Positions 32,956 through 40,511 of a DNA stretch of 41,903 nucleotides are shown here, one piece after another. Source of the DNA: Rikenellaceae bacterium (lineage in GTDB: Bacteria; Bacteroidota; Bacteroidia; Bacteroidales; Rikenellaceae); contig JAIRQC010000071.1 in assembly GCA_031256675.1 (NCBI GenBank), positions 1 to 41,903 of the forward strand. Direction: 5' to 3'. Position numbers and translations under genes: made by a program. Positions within the stretch are counted from its first letter, which is position 1; each line of letters opens with the position of its first letter. The notes under the pieces were generated by a model. It was not told where the DNA came from. It worked only from the letters and a program-made list of their open reading frames with translations, and searched no databases.

Positions 32956-34148
32956 GGGTGGTTGTCACACATAACGATTTCCGCGTCTATTTTCCGCCGC
33001 GCCTGCTGGCTTTGCAGCGGTTCTTGGAGGCGAGGGGCGACGAGCTGTACGTTGTCGAACTGTTCGGGGAGAGCATTGATTACAAGTTTGCCGAGGATGA
33101 CAAAAGCGCATTCCGTCATCATGAGTTTCTGTTCCCGACATATCGGGGCGTGTCGATGAACGAGATACGGCGCAGGCTCGTGCGGCGGCTGGACGAGATC
33201 GCGCCGGATGTGGTGGTAGCCGTCGGGGCGGTGGCGTTCCCTGCCGGAGCGACGGCGGTCTATTGGGCGGCCCGGCGCGGCAGGGCCGTGGCTACGATGG
33301 ACAATGCACAGTGGGATACCTTCCCGCGCAATGTGCTGAACCGTCAGGTGAAAAAACGCATATTCCGCCATGTCGGCGCATTTCTGGTACCTGCCCCCGC
33401 ATGGGACGGTTCGATGCTTCGCTGGGGATTCCGACAGGAACAGATATTTTACGGGCTGAATGTCTGCGACAACGACTTCTGGATGACGGCTCCGGACGTG
33501 CAGGATGCACAGGGCGCTTCGGGCGCGCCGGATGCTTCGGAGGGTTTTTTCCTCTCCGTGGGGCGGCTCGTGTCGAAAAAGAATCACCTCGACATTGTCA
33601 GGGCATATAAAAGATATGCAGGCCCGCGCGAACTTGTCATCATCGGCGACGGCCCTGTGCGGGGCGAGTTGCAGGAATATATCTCCGCCCACGGCCTGAA
33701 TGTGCGTATCCTGCCGTTCAAGGGGGCGGAAGAGTTGCGCGAATATTACCACCGCGCCGCGTGCTTCATTATTGCCAGCAACCGCGAAGAGACCTGGGGC
33801 ATAGTGGTCAACGAGGCGATGTGCGGCGGCTGCGCCGTGATCGCAAGCGACCAAACCGGCTGCGCCTCGACGCTGGTACGTCCGGGCGAGAACGGCTATA
33901 TCTTCCCGACGGGCAACGTCGAGGGGCTGGCGGCCTGCATGGCGGACTACGACGCCCTGACCGTGGAGCGTCGAAAACAGATGGGGCGCGCCTCGACGGA
34001 GATCGTCGGCCACTGGGGGCTCGAGAACTTCTGCGCAGGGATCGTCGGCGCGGTGGATTACGCCGTTGCGCATAAAAGAGGAAAACCCTGCCTGCTCGAC
34101 AAGCTGATACTGTGGTTGTGGCGGGGACGGCATTCTTATCAAGTATAA
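32952..34148 (+). CDS. GT4-family glycosyltransferase
   Basis: A 398-residue GT-B glycosyltransferase. The acceptor domain begins RVVVTHNDFRVYFPPRLLA. The donor domain carries GFFLSVGRLVSKKNHLDIV, LVIIGDGPVRGEL, VRILPFKGAEELREYY and the EX7E segment SNREETWGIVVNEAM. A short Ala/Gly/Ser/Asp-rich insert (PDVQDAQGASGAPDASEG, about 187-204) separates the domains. It begins at the ATGA overlap with the GT2 gene; an ATG seven codons earlier is less likely. The next gene starts 11 nt after its stop, one of only two junctions here that are not ATGA. Confidence 0.9.
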   Translation: MRVVVTHNDFRVYFPPRLLALQRFLEARGDELYVVELFGESIDYKFAEDDKSAFRHHEFLFPTYRGVSMNEIRRRLVRRLDEIAPDVVVAVGAVAFPAGATAVYWAARRGRAVATMDNAQWDTFPRNVLNRQVKKRIFRHVGAFLVPAPAWDGSMLRWGFRQEQIFYGLNVCDNDFWMTAPDVQDAQGASGAPDASEGFFLSVGRLVSKKNHLDIVRAYKRYAGPRELVIIGDGPVRGELQEYISAHGLNVRILPFKGAEELREYYHRAACFIIASNREETWGIVVNEAMCGGCAVIASDQTGCASTLVRPGENGYIFPTGNVEGLAACMADYDALTVERRKQMGRASTEIVGHWGLENFCAGIVGAVDYAVAHKRGKPCLLDKLILWLWRGRHSYQV

Positions 34149-34159
34149 GTATTTGGAGT

Positions 34160-35419
34160 ATGAAAAGCATATTGATAAGCGCCTATGCGTGCGCTCCCGA
34201 TCACGGTTCGGAGCCGGGTATGGGGTGGAATTGGGCGATCTCGCTGGCCCGCTACTGCAAAGTTCACGTGATCACCGAAGGTGAATGGCGTGTGCAGATC
34301 GAGGCGGCGTTGCAAGAGCTGCCTCAGCGGGAAAATATCACATTTTATTACAGCCCTGTGAGCGAGCGGGTTCGGGCAATGTGCCGAAATCAGGGCGACT
34401 GGCGTTTTTACCTATATTACCGCCGGTGGCAGCGGCGAACGTTGGGCATTGCCCGGCGCATAATGGCGGAGAATGATATAGATATTGTACATCAGCTAAA
34501 TATGATAGGCTTCCGCGAGCCGGGCTTTCTGTGGAAAATCGCCGACAGGCCTTTTGTTTGGGGGCCGATAGGCGGTATCGGAAGTTTTCCTGCGGCCTAT
34601 CTGCGCGGCGCGGCGCTGAAAATGAGGCTGTTTATGCTGACCAAGAATTTTATATCGGCCTTACAGTTGAGGTTTTCTCCGAGGGTTCGCAAGGCCGTTT
34701 GCCGCGCCGATGTTCTGCTCGGCGCAATGTCGGGGGTGGCGCGGCATATCGGACGGAGGGAGGTCGTTGTCATGAATGAGACAGGAAGCTGGCCAGTCGT
34801 CTGTTTGACGGAAGATCAGGTCGGGCGCTTCGCCGGTAGCGGTTTCGATATTCTTTGGGTCGGGAAGTTCGACTTCCGCAAGCAACTGCAACTGGCTTTG
34901 AAGATCATCGCCCAAGTGCGGGAGCTGGCCGGATTGCGGTTTCATATAGTCGGTTCGGGTTACAAAGAACAGGAGGCAGGGTACAAACGGCTGGCAGCCG
35001 AGATCGGCATTGAGAAGCTGTGCCTGTGGCACGGTCAGGTTGAGCACGGCGAGGCGTTGCGTCTGATGCAATCGTCCCAGTTGCTTCTTTTCACCAGCCT
35101 GTCGGAGGGTACGCCTGCCGTTGTCTTGGAAGCTGTCGGCAACCGTTTGCCGGTGGTCTGCTTCGACGCCTGCGGCATGGGCGACGTGGTCGACCGGCGG
35201 ATCGGGGTGAAGGTTCCGGTGAGAGGCCCCGACGATTCGGTGCGCCGTTTTGCCGAGGCGATCAGGGCATTGCATGGCGACAGGGAGCGGTTGCAAAAAA
35301 TGTCGGACGCCGCCACTGCCCGCGCCGAGGAGTTGTCATGGGACAATAAGGCCCGGCTAATGGTCGATTTGTATGATGAAGCGGCGGCAAATTTCGATAA
35401 ACGCTGCAAAAGGCGATGA
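34160..35419 (+). CDS. GT4-family glycosyltransferase
   Basis: A 419-residue GT-B glycosyltransferase of the group whose N-terminus reads ISAYACAPDHGSEPGMGWNW. WGPIGGIGSFP follows near 133. The donor domain has FDILWVGKFDFRKQLQLAL, LRFHIVGSGYKEQ and SLSEGTPAVVLEAVG (EX7E). The start at 34160 has a TTGGAG Shine-Dalgarno and begins exactly at the conserved domain; the longer frame is not supported. It overlaps the following transferase as ATGA. Confidence 0.9.
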   Translation: MKSILISAYACAPDHGSEPGMGWNWAISLARYCKVHVITEGEWRVQIEAALQELPQRENITFYYSPVSERVRAMCRNQGDWRFYLYYRRWQRRTLGIARRIMAENDIDIVHQLNMIGFREPGFLWKIADRPFVWGPIGGIGSFPAAYLRGAALKMRLFMLTKNFISALQLRFSPRVRKAVCRADVLLGAMSGVARHIGRREVVVMNETGSWPVVCLTEDQVGRFAGSGFDILWVGKFDFRKQLQLALKIIAQVRELAGLRFHIVGSGYKEQEAGYKRLAAEIGIEKLCLWHGQVEHGEALRLMQSSQLLLFTSLSEGTPAVVLEAVGNRLPVVCFDACGMGDVVDRRIGVKVPVRGPDDSVRRFAEAIRALHGDRERLQKMSDAATARAEELSWDNKARLMVDLYDEAAANFDKRCKRR

Positions 35420-36555
35420 GGATTCTGCTGATACATAACGATTACGCCCGCTTCGGTGGCGAAGAGGTGGTGGTCGCCCTTCAACGGCGTTTGCTGGAGG
35501 AGGCGGGCTGCGAGGTGGCCGTAATGCGTCGCAGCAGCGCGGAATTGCAGGGGTGGCGCGGGCAGCTGCGCGGCCTTTTCTCTGCGTTTTACAGCCGCAG
35601 TGCGGTGCGCGAAGTGCGGCGGACGGTGCGCGACTTCCGCCCCGATGCGGCGATCGTGCACAACCTGTTCCCGCTGATCTCGCCCGCCGTGCTGCCCGTG
35701 TTGAGGCGCGCGGGGGTGCGGGTGGCGATGACCGTGCACAACTTCCGGCTGGTCTGTCCCAACGGCCTGCTTTTCAACCGCGGACGGATATGCGAACGGT
35801 GCGCTTCGGGATGGCGCGAGTTTAACTGTCTGTTGCACAATTGTTGCGGCTCGCCTTACAAGAGCCTCGGCTATGCGCTGCACAGCCTCTGGGCGCGCGC
35901 GAGTGGCTGTTATGTCCGCAATGTAGAGGTTTTTATGGCCCTGTCGGAGTTTCAGCGCGACAAATTAGCCGAGGCGGGATTGCCGCGCGGGAAAATCGTC
36001 GTCGTGCCCAACTGTCTGGACGTGAACTCAATGCCCTTGCCGTCGGCGAACGTTGCGCGGGATTATGTCGGCTTTGTGGGGCGGCTAAGTCGCGAAAAGG
36101 GGGTGGACGTGCTTTTCGAGGCGGTGCGTCGGCTGCCGCACATCCGCTTCAGGGTTGCCGGGGCCGGTGACGCGCCCGACGGCAAGCCGGAGAATGTGGA
36201 ACTGTGCGGCTTTCTCGACCGTGGCCAGTTGGCCGATTTCTATTCGGGGGCCAGTATGATCGCGGTCACCAGTATTTGCTATGAAACTTTCTGTCTGACT
36301 TTAATCGAAGCGATGTACTACGGTGCCCCGACCGTCGTGCCGCAAATCGGGGCCATGCCGGAGGTCGTAGGGCGTGGCGGGGTGTTCTACCGCGCGGGCG
36401 ATGCGGCGGAGTTGGCGGCGAGGATCGAAACCTTGTGGCGCGACGGCGCTTTACGCGCGCAGGTTGCCAAAGAGGGGCGCAGGCGGATCTTGGAGCATTA
36501 CACAGGGCAGCAGTATGTGGAACGTATTTTGCATGCTGTCGATGTGAATAAATAG
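35416..36555 (+). CDS. GT4-family glycosyltransferase
   Basis: A 379-residue GT-B glycosyltransferase. RILLIHNDYARFGGEEVVV opens the acceptor domain. A cysteine-rich insert CERCASGWREFNCLLHNCC (about 129-147) follows MTVHNFRLVCPNGLLF, a pattern typical of one GT4 subgroup and possibly a metal site. The donor domain has YVGFVGRLSREKGVDVL and the EX7E segment ICYETFCLTLIEAMY. The last 37 nt of the gene are the first copy of a 117-bp tandem repeat that continues downstream. Confidence 0.9.
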   Translation: MRILLIHNDYARFGGEEVVVALQRRLLEEAGCEVAVMRRSSAELQGWRGQLRGLFSAFYSRSAVREVRRTVRDFRPDAAIVHNLFPLISPAVLPVLRRAGVRVAMTVHNFRLVCPNGLLFNRGRICERCASGWREFNCLLHNCCGSPYKSLGYALHSLWARASGCYVRNVEVFMALSEFQRDKLAEAGLPRGKIVVVPNCLDVNSMPLPSANVARDYVGFVGRLSREKGVDVLFEAVRRLPHIRFRVAGAGDAPDGKPENVELCGFLDRGQLADFYSGASMIAVTSICYETFCLTLIEAMYYGAPTVVPQIGAMPEVVGRGGVFYRAGDAAELAARIETLWRDGALRAQVAKEGRRRILEHYTGQQYVERILHAVDVNK

Positions 36556-36840
36556 ATAGTATGTGTGCATGTAAAGTATTGTTGATTAATATTTTCTATT
36601 TTGTATGCGCAGGCTGCCAGCAGTCACTGCCGGCAGGAATGTATTTTGAATGCAGTCGATGCGAACAAATAGATGAGATATATACCTGTAAAGTATTGTT
36701 TGTTAATATTTTCTATTTTATATGCGCAGGCTGCCAGCGGCCACTGCCGGCAGGAATGTATTTTGAATGCAGTCAAATGAATCAGATATATGTTTATAAA
36801 ATATTGTTAATAAAAGTCTTCTGCTTTATAAAAGCTTGAT
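36519..36840. repeat. 117-bp tandem repeat that includes the 3' end of the last GT4 gene
   Basis: Copies of GGAAYGTATTTTG begin at 36519 (inside the GT4 gene), 36636 and about 36753. TGTAAAGTATTG begins at 36570 and 36687 and is decayed near 36795, so the first period is 117 bp and the next about 108. The units at 36570 and 36687 differ at about 5 of their first 86 positions. Each full unit carries a CTGCCGGCAG palindrome. An in-frame 92-codon stretch (36561-36839) stays open because both periods are multiples of three, but it has no sign of being a protein. Confidence 0.75.
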
Positions 36841-37038
36841 AGCCAGCAGCAACCAACAGGCGCAGGGACGCTACATGTTTTTCGTCTGCGGCTCGGGAGC
36901 AAGGTTCAATGAAGCCACACTTTGCCCGGCTGCGGACTACAAATGGCCATACTCACCAATAAACAGGCCGCGCAACATATTGGCAGCCTGTATTTTACCG
37001 AATAGTACAAATAAATTTCAACTGTTAAAGCAATCAGG
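36841..37038. other. Gap between the tandem repeat and the WecG-type gene
   Basis: Nearly 200 bp with no gene. A weak AG-rich site (AATCAGG) precedes the ATG at 37039. Together with the repeat this makes a 483-bp break in an otherwise gapless operon. Confidence 0.5.
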
Positions 37039-37776
37039 ATGACAACGCAACAGATAGGCGAGTACCGTGTGGCCACCGCGCTGCCGGAGTTCGATTTCGG
37101 GGCCAATGCGCCGCGGGGATATGTGATAGCCTGCATCAACGCCCACTCGTGGGTGGTGGCGCGGCGCGACAGGGCGTTTCGCCGCGCCCTGAAAAGCAGC
37201 GACCTGCTGCTGCCAGACGGCGAGGGTATAGTATTGGCTGCCAAGATGTTATCAGGGGCGGCCATCAACAAGATAGCCGGGGCGGACGCTCACGGCGCGC
37301 TGCTCGAAGCGCTCAACCGTCGTGGAGGGCGCTGTTTCTACCTCGGCGCATCGGAGGCGACGCTCGCCATGATCCGCGCGCGCGTGGCGCAGGAGTATCC
37401 GAAGATAAAGGTCGAGAGCTACTCGCCGCCGTTCCGTCGCGCGGGCTTCAACGAAAACGATTCGTCGGCGATGGCCTATGCCGTAAACGCCTTTGCGCCA
37501 GACGTTTTGTTCGTCGGGATGAGCGCCCCGAAGCAGGAGCTGTGGGTGGCCGCCTGCCGCGACAGGCTCAACGCCGGAATCATATGCTCCGTCGGGGCGG
37601 TGTTCGACTTTTATGCCGGCGTAAAACGTCGCCCGCCGCAGTGGATGATCCGCATGAAACTCGAATGGTTTGGCCGGCTGCTGCTCGACACGCGCAACTA
37701 TTGGCGTCGCGCCGTGTTCTCCAACTCCGCTTTCTTTATAAGCCTCTGTTTTACGTGGCTGAAGCAGAAATTCTAA
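37039..37776 (+). CDS. WecG/TagA/CpsF-family glycosyltransferase (GT26)
   Basis: A 245-residue GT26 enzyme, which transfers a sugar such as N-acetylmannosamine(uronate) to a lipid-linked first sugar at the inner face of the membrane. Family features are CINAHSWVVARRDRAFRRAL (about 32-51), LLLPDGEGIVLAAK, RCFYLGASEATLAM, VGMSAPKQELWVA and the C-terminal GAVFDFYAGVKRRPPQWM. The length is normal. It likely adds the second sugar of the repeat unit. It is separated from the other transferases by the tandem-repeat region. Confidence 0.92.
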   Translation: MTTQQIGEYRVATALPEFDFGANAPRGYVIACINAHSWVVARRDRAFRRALKSSDLLLPDGEGIVLAAKMLSGAAINKIAGADAHGALLEALNRRGGRCFYLGASEATLAMIRARVAQEYPKIKVESYSPPFRRAGFNENDSSAMAYAVNAFAPDVLFVGMSAPKQELWVAACRDRLNAGIICSVGAVFDFYAGVKRRPPQWMIRMKLEWFGRLLLDTRNYWRRAVFSNSAFFISLCFTWLKQKF

Positions 37777-37811
37777 CTTGCTGCGGGTCGGGAGCGGCTC
37801 TTGGCCGGGGC

Positions 37812-37846
37812 GGTGTGGTGTGGCGTGGTATGGTGTGGTGTGGCGT
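37812..37846. repeat. GGTGTGG low-complexity duplication
   Basis: GGTGTGGTGTGGCGT occurs at 37812-37826 and again at 37832-37846, in the 133-bp gap between the convergent WecG-type gene and cysE. At 37893-37909 a copy of the GCGAGGCCTGAA-type motif abuts the cysE stop. Confidence 0.6.
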
Positions 37847-37909
37847 CTCCGAAGCTGTTTGCGGCCCTGCGCTGTCGGTTTCGGGCCGTCGACTTTTGCG
37901 AGGCCTGAA

Positions 37910-38713
37910 CTATTTTTGCCTCCCCTTGATGACGATCTCAGGGCGGTGGTAGACGGTGGAGTGGGGCGGGACGGACTCCGTGAGCCAGACGTTGCCGCCG
38001 ATGACCGTGTCGTGGCCGATGACGGTCTCGCCGCCGAGGATGGTGCTGCCGGCGTAGATGATCACGTTGTGTTCGATTGTCGGGTGGCGGCGCGTGCCCT
38101 GCAACTCCTTGCCGACGAAGGTCGCACCGAGCGTAACTCCCTGATATATCTTGACATTGTCGCCGATGACGCAGGTCTCGCCGATGACGATGCCCGTGCC
38201 GTGGTCGATGTAGAAATGGCGGCCTATGGTCGCGCCCGGGTGGATGTCGATGCCGGTGACGCTGTGGGCGTACTCGGCCAGCACACGCGGCAGGATCGGC
38301 ACGTCGAGGCGGTAGAGCACGTTGGCGAAGCGGTGCACCATCATGGCGAAAAAGCCAGGATAGCAGAGTATTACCTCCTCCTTGCAGTATGATGCAGGGT
38401 CGCAACGGTCGTACATCTCGGCGTCTTTCATTAACCCGGTGTATATCAGCGGTATCTCGTCGAAAAAGCTCGCAGTCATCGCTTCGCACGAACTGTCTTG
38501 TCCGCACAGCGGCCGGATGATGTCGAGCAGTTCGGCCTCCAACGCCTCCCATTGCGCCTCGACCTCACCCTGCGACGCCTCGCCCCGCGCCCTGAGCGGA
38601 AATAGCAGCTCGACGAGGCTGTCGACAAAGCGGCGCGCCTGCTCGGTCGACGGCACCTCGCGATAAAACGCCTTCGTCATCTTATAAAGCCTTTCCGGAA
38701 AGTTCTTTGCCAT
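37910..38713 (-). CDS. cysE: Serine O-acetyltransferase
   Basis: Acetylates serine with acetyl-CoA to O-acetylserine, the first step of cysteine synthesis, cytoplasmic. The N-terminal helical domain (about 1-150) is followed by a left-handed beta-helix of hexapeptide repeats. TGIDIHPGATIGRHFYIDHG carries the catalytic-region histidines, followed by GTGIVIGETCVIGDNVKIYQ and a TRRHPTIEHNV loop. The product is 267 residues from the ATG at 38713. A second in-frame ATG at 38680 has a better Shine-Dalgarno (AAAGG, 10 nt away) and would give 256 residues, so the start is uncertain. It stands alone, with the 111-bp repeat block upstream. Confidence 0.93.
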   Translation of the reverse strand: MAKNFPERLYKMTKAFYREVPSTEQARRFVDSLVELLFPLRARGEASQGEVEAQWEALEAELLDIIRPLCGQDSSCEAMTASFFDEIPLIYTGLMKDAEMYDRCDPASYCKEEVILCYPGFFAMMVHRFANVLYRLDVPILPRVLAEYAHSVTGIDIHPGATIGRHFYIDHGTGIVIGETCVIGDNVKIYQGVTLGATFVGKELQGTRRHPTIEHNVIIYAGSTILGGETVIGHDTVIGGNVWLTESVPPHSTVYHRPEIVIKGRQK

Positions 38714-38790
38714 CCTATGATTATGTTACGTGTCGCTCTGCTGTTATGTTTTTATTTTCAATATGTTGTTGTAATTTGCATGAACAATAA

Positions 38791-39371
38791 GTTGAGTTGC
38801 CAAATATCATGCAGGGCGATATGAGGTTGAGCGCAGTTAATAAAATACATATACTATAATCCCCATTTCTAATATATTTTATGTGGATTATAAATGTCGT
38901 GCGAAGTGAAGCAAAATAAGAGCGCAGTTTGAATGTATATTTGTTAAGATCTTTATATTTAGTTAATTGTTGCTGCTATATGAATTAAAAATTGAAATAT
39001 GCAATATCATGCCGAATGAAGCAAAATATAGTGCAGCCTGAATATTTGTTGTTTATACTCTTTATTTTTTAATTAATTATCACTGTTTATATAAATTAAA
39101 AATTGAAATATACAATGTCATGCCGAATGAAGCAAAATATAGTGCAGTCTGAATATTTGTTGTTTATACTCTTTATTTTTAATTAATTATTTCTATTTAT
39201 ATAAATTAAAAGTTGAAATATGAATATCATTATAGCGAAAGGGAGCAAGTATAATAAGATAGGAATATTTATTGTTATATTTCTTGTTTTTAGTAAATTA
39301 TCGCCATTAATATAAATCAAAGGTTGAAATTATTGTATTATGTTGAGCAAAACAAAATAATATAGCGAAAC
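38791..39371. repeat. 111-bp AT-rich tandem repeat, about five copies
   Basis: Marker (A/G)TTGAAATAT begins at 38991, 39102, 39212 and 39323, and a decayed copy (GTTGAGTTGCC) at 38791. The unit from 38991 and that from 39102 are about 95% identical over 110-111 bp, while the outer copies are much more diverged. The best conserved core of each is CATGCCGAATGAAGCAAAAT then TAGTGCAG. The block is about 75% AT, carries no open frame, and fills most of the 896-bp gap between cysE and the next gene. Confidence 0.8.
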
Positions 39372-39440
39372 CGAGACGTCCGCCACTGTGCGTTCGTATT
39401 CAAAACAAATATGTGAATACTTAACGGTTGTGATTCACCG

Positions 39441-39448
39441 CAAAGGTA
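39441..39448 (-). promoter_or_regulatory. Candidate minus-strand -7 box upstream of the 111-bp repeats
   Basis: TACCTTTG on the minus strand matches TANNTTTG and points through the repeat block toward cysE, 728 nt away. No -33 TTTG is present at the normal distance, so the evidence is partial. Confidence 0.35.
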
Positions 39449-39480
39449 CGACTTTTTACGAATTTTTCCTCTGATTTACC

Positions 39481-39600
39481 GCCAGGCCTCCCCGTTCTCC
39501 GTCTGCTCACTGCTATCTTTACCGCTCCTCCCCGCCTGCCTTCACCTTCTGCTCACCACCCACTTGCTTTCCCGTCTGCCTCCCGTTCGTTTTTCACCTG
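39481..39600. repeat. Pyrimidine-rich degenerate repeat at the 3' end of the membrane-protein gene
   Basis: The plus strand is a run of C/T-rich words (CTCCCCG, CTGCTCAC, CTTCACC, CCCGTCTGCC) with few purines. The minus strand, which is the continuation of the gene ending at 39610, is correspondingly purine-rich. Several words recur (CCGTCTGC twice, CTGCTCAC twice). Confidence 0.5.
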
Positions 39601-39609
39601 CGACCAGGC

Positions 39610-40509
39610 CTATGATGTGCACTCCCAGCTCGCTATTTCGTCCAGTCCCTCGCCGTCGTCCGCATAAATCGCCAGAAAGTCGAAACACTCCTCCGGCGCG
39701 GGAGAGTGTCCGGTTGCAGGGCGCTCCGGCAGGGAACTCCCTCCCGCACAGGGGAGCTCTGCCTCGTGGCCATCATATTGAAACACAACAATCAACTCCA
39801 TTTCGCGCCCGAAATCGACAGGTTTGAACAGCGATGCGGCGTCGGCGTCATCCCTGACAAGCCCCAGCTGCCCGTTATGGCCGTGTTTGGTCAGGTCGAA
39901 CAGTGTAACAGTCTCGCCATCAGCCCTTATGCCCCGCAGCGACGAACCTGCGCAGTCGAAGCCCGCGAACTTCCCCGCCACGCGAAAGACGGTGATATTC
40001 TCGCCGTAATTGTCCTGCATCAGCTCCAGTATACTGTCGTCCACATCGTCGACCAGCCCTTGCAGATGGCTTGGCGCGGGACGGGGCCTCGCGTAGGGCC
40101 GCTCGCCGCGAATGGGGATCTTTACCCACTCCTGACGTTCCTCCGACCACTCGAAACCCTTCATCACGCGCCACGTCTTCGTTTGGAGCGAATATTCCAG
40201 TCCCTTCTCGCGAGCGTAGCGGCGGTAGTTGCCGGACGCAACAGCGCCAGCCGCGATAATAAAGCCGACGGCCCCTATCTCGGCCAGCATTCTGATACCA
40301 CCGTTATTGCTGATACCCAGCCCGAAACAGGCGATCCCCATGCCAAACACAGCGGCGACATGGAGCCACATCACGACCCGTCGCTCGACGAAAGTCAACT
40401 GTCTGATACGCAACTCGCGCCTGTCCGACAGCCGCGATGGTTTTGTTAGTAACCAGCCAATAATCAGGCAGATTAAGGCAGCAATTAAACTATAAATGCA
40501 GATATGCAT
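39610..40509 (-). CDS. Membrane protein of unknown function
   Basis: A 299-residue protein that I do not recognise. Three hydrophobic segments lie in the first 100 residues (about 3-21 IYSLIAALICLIIGWLL, 46-66 and 77-93). A large soluble C-terminal domain of about 200 residues follows, with mixed alpha/beta pattern and motifs such as GENITVFRVAGKFAGFDC and EMELIVVFQYDGHE. It starts 2 nt after the CLC channel stop, so the two are in one transcript, and a supporting role with the channel is possible but unproven. Confidence 0.78.
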   Translation of the reverse strand: MHICIYSLIAALICLIIGWLLTKPSRLSDRRELRIRQLTFVERRVVMWLHVAAVFGMGIACFGLGISNNGGIRMLAEIGAVGFIIAAGAVASGNYRRYAREKGLEYSLQTKTWRVMKGFEWSEERQEWVKIPIRGERPYARPRPAPSHLQGLVDDVDDSILELMQDNYGENITVFRVAGKFAGFDCAGSSLRGIRADGETVTLFDLTKHGHNGQLGLVRDDADAASLFKPVDFGREMELIVVFQYDGHEAELPCAGGSSLPERPATGHSPAPEECFDFLAIYADDGEGLDEIASWECTS

Positions 40510-40511
40510 AA

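Noticed and set aside
36561-36839. A 92-codon frame over the 117-bp repeat, rich in Cys, Phe and Tyr
   Set aside because: It is open only because the repeat period is a multiple of three, and its sequence derives from the out-of-frame end of the GT4 gene.
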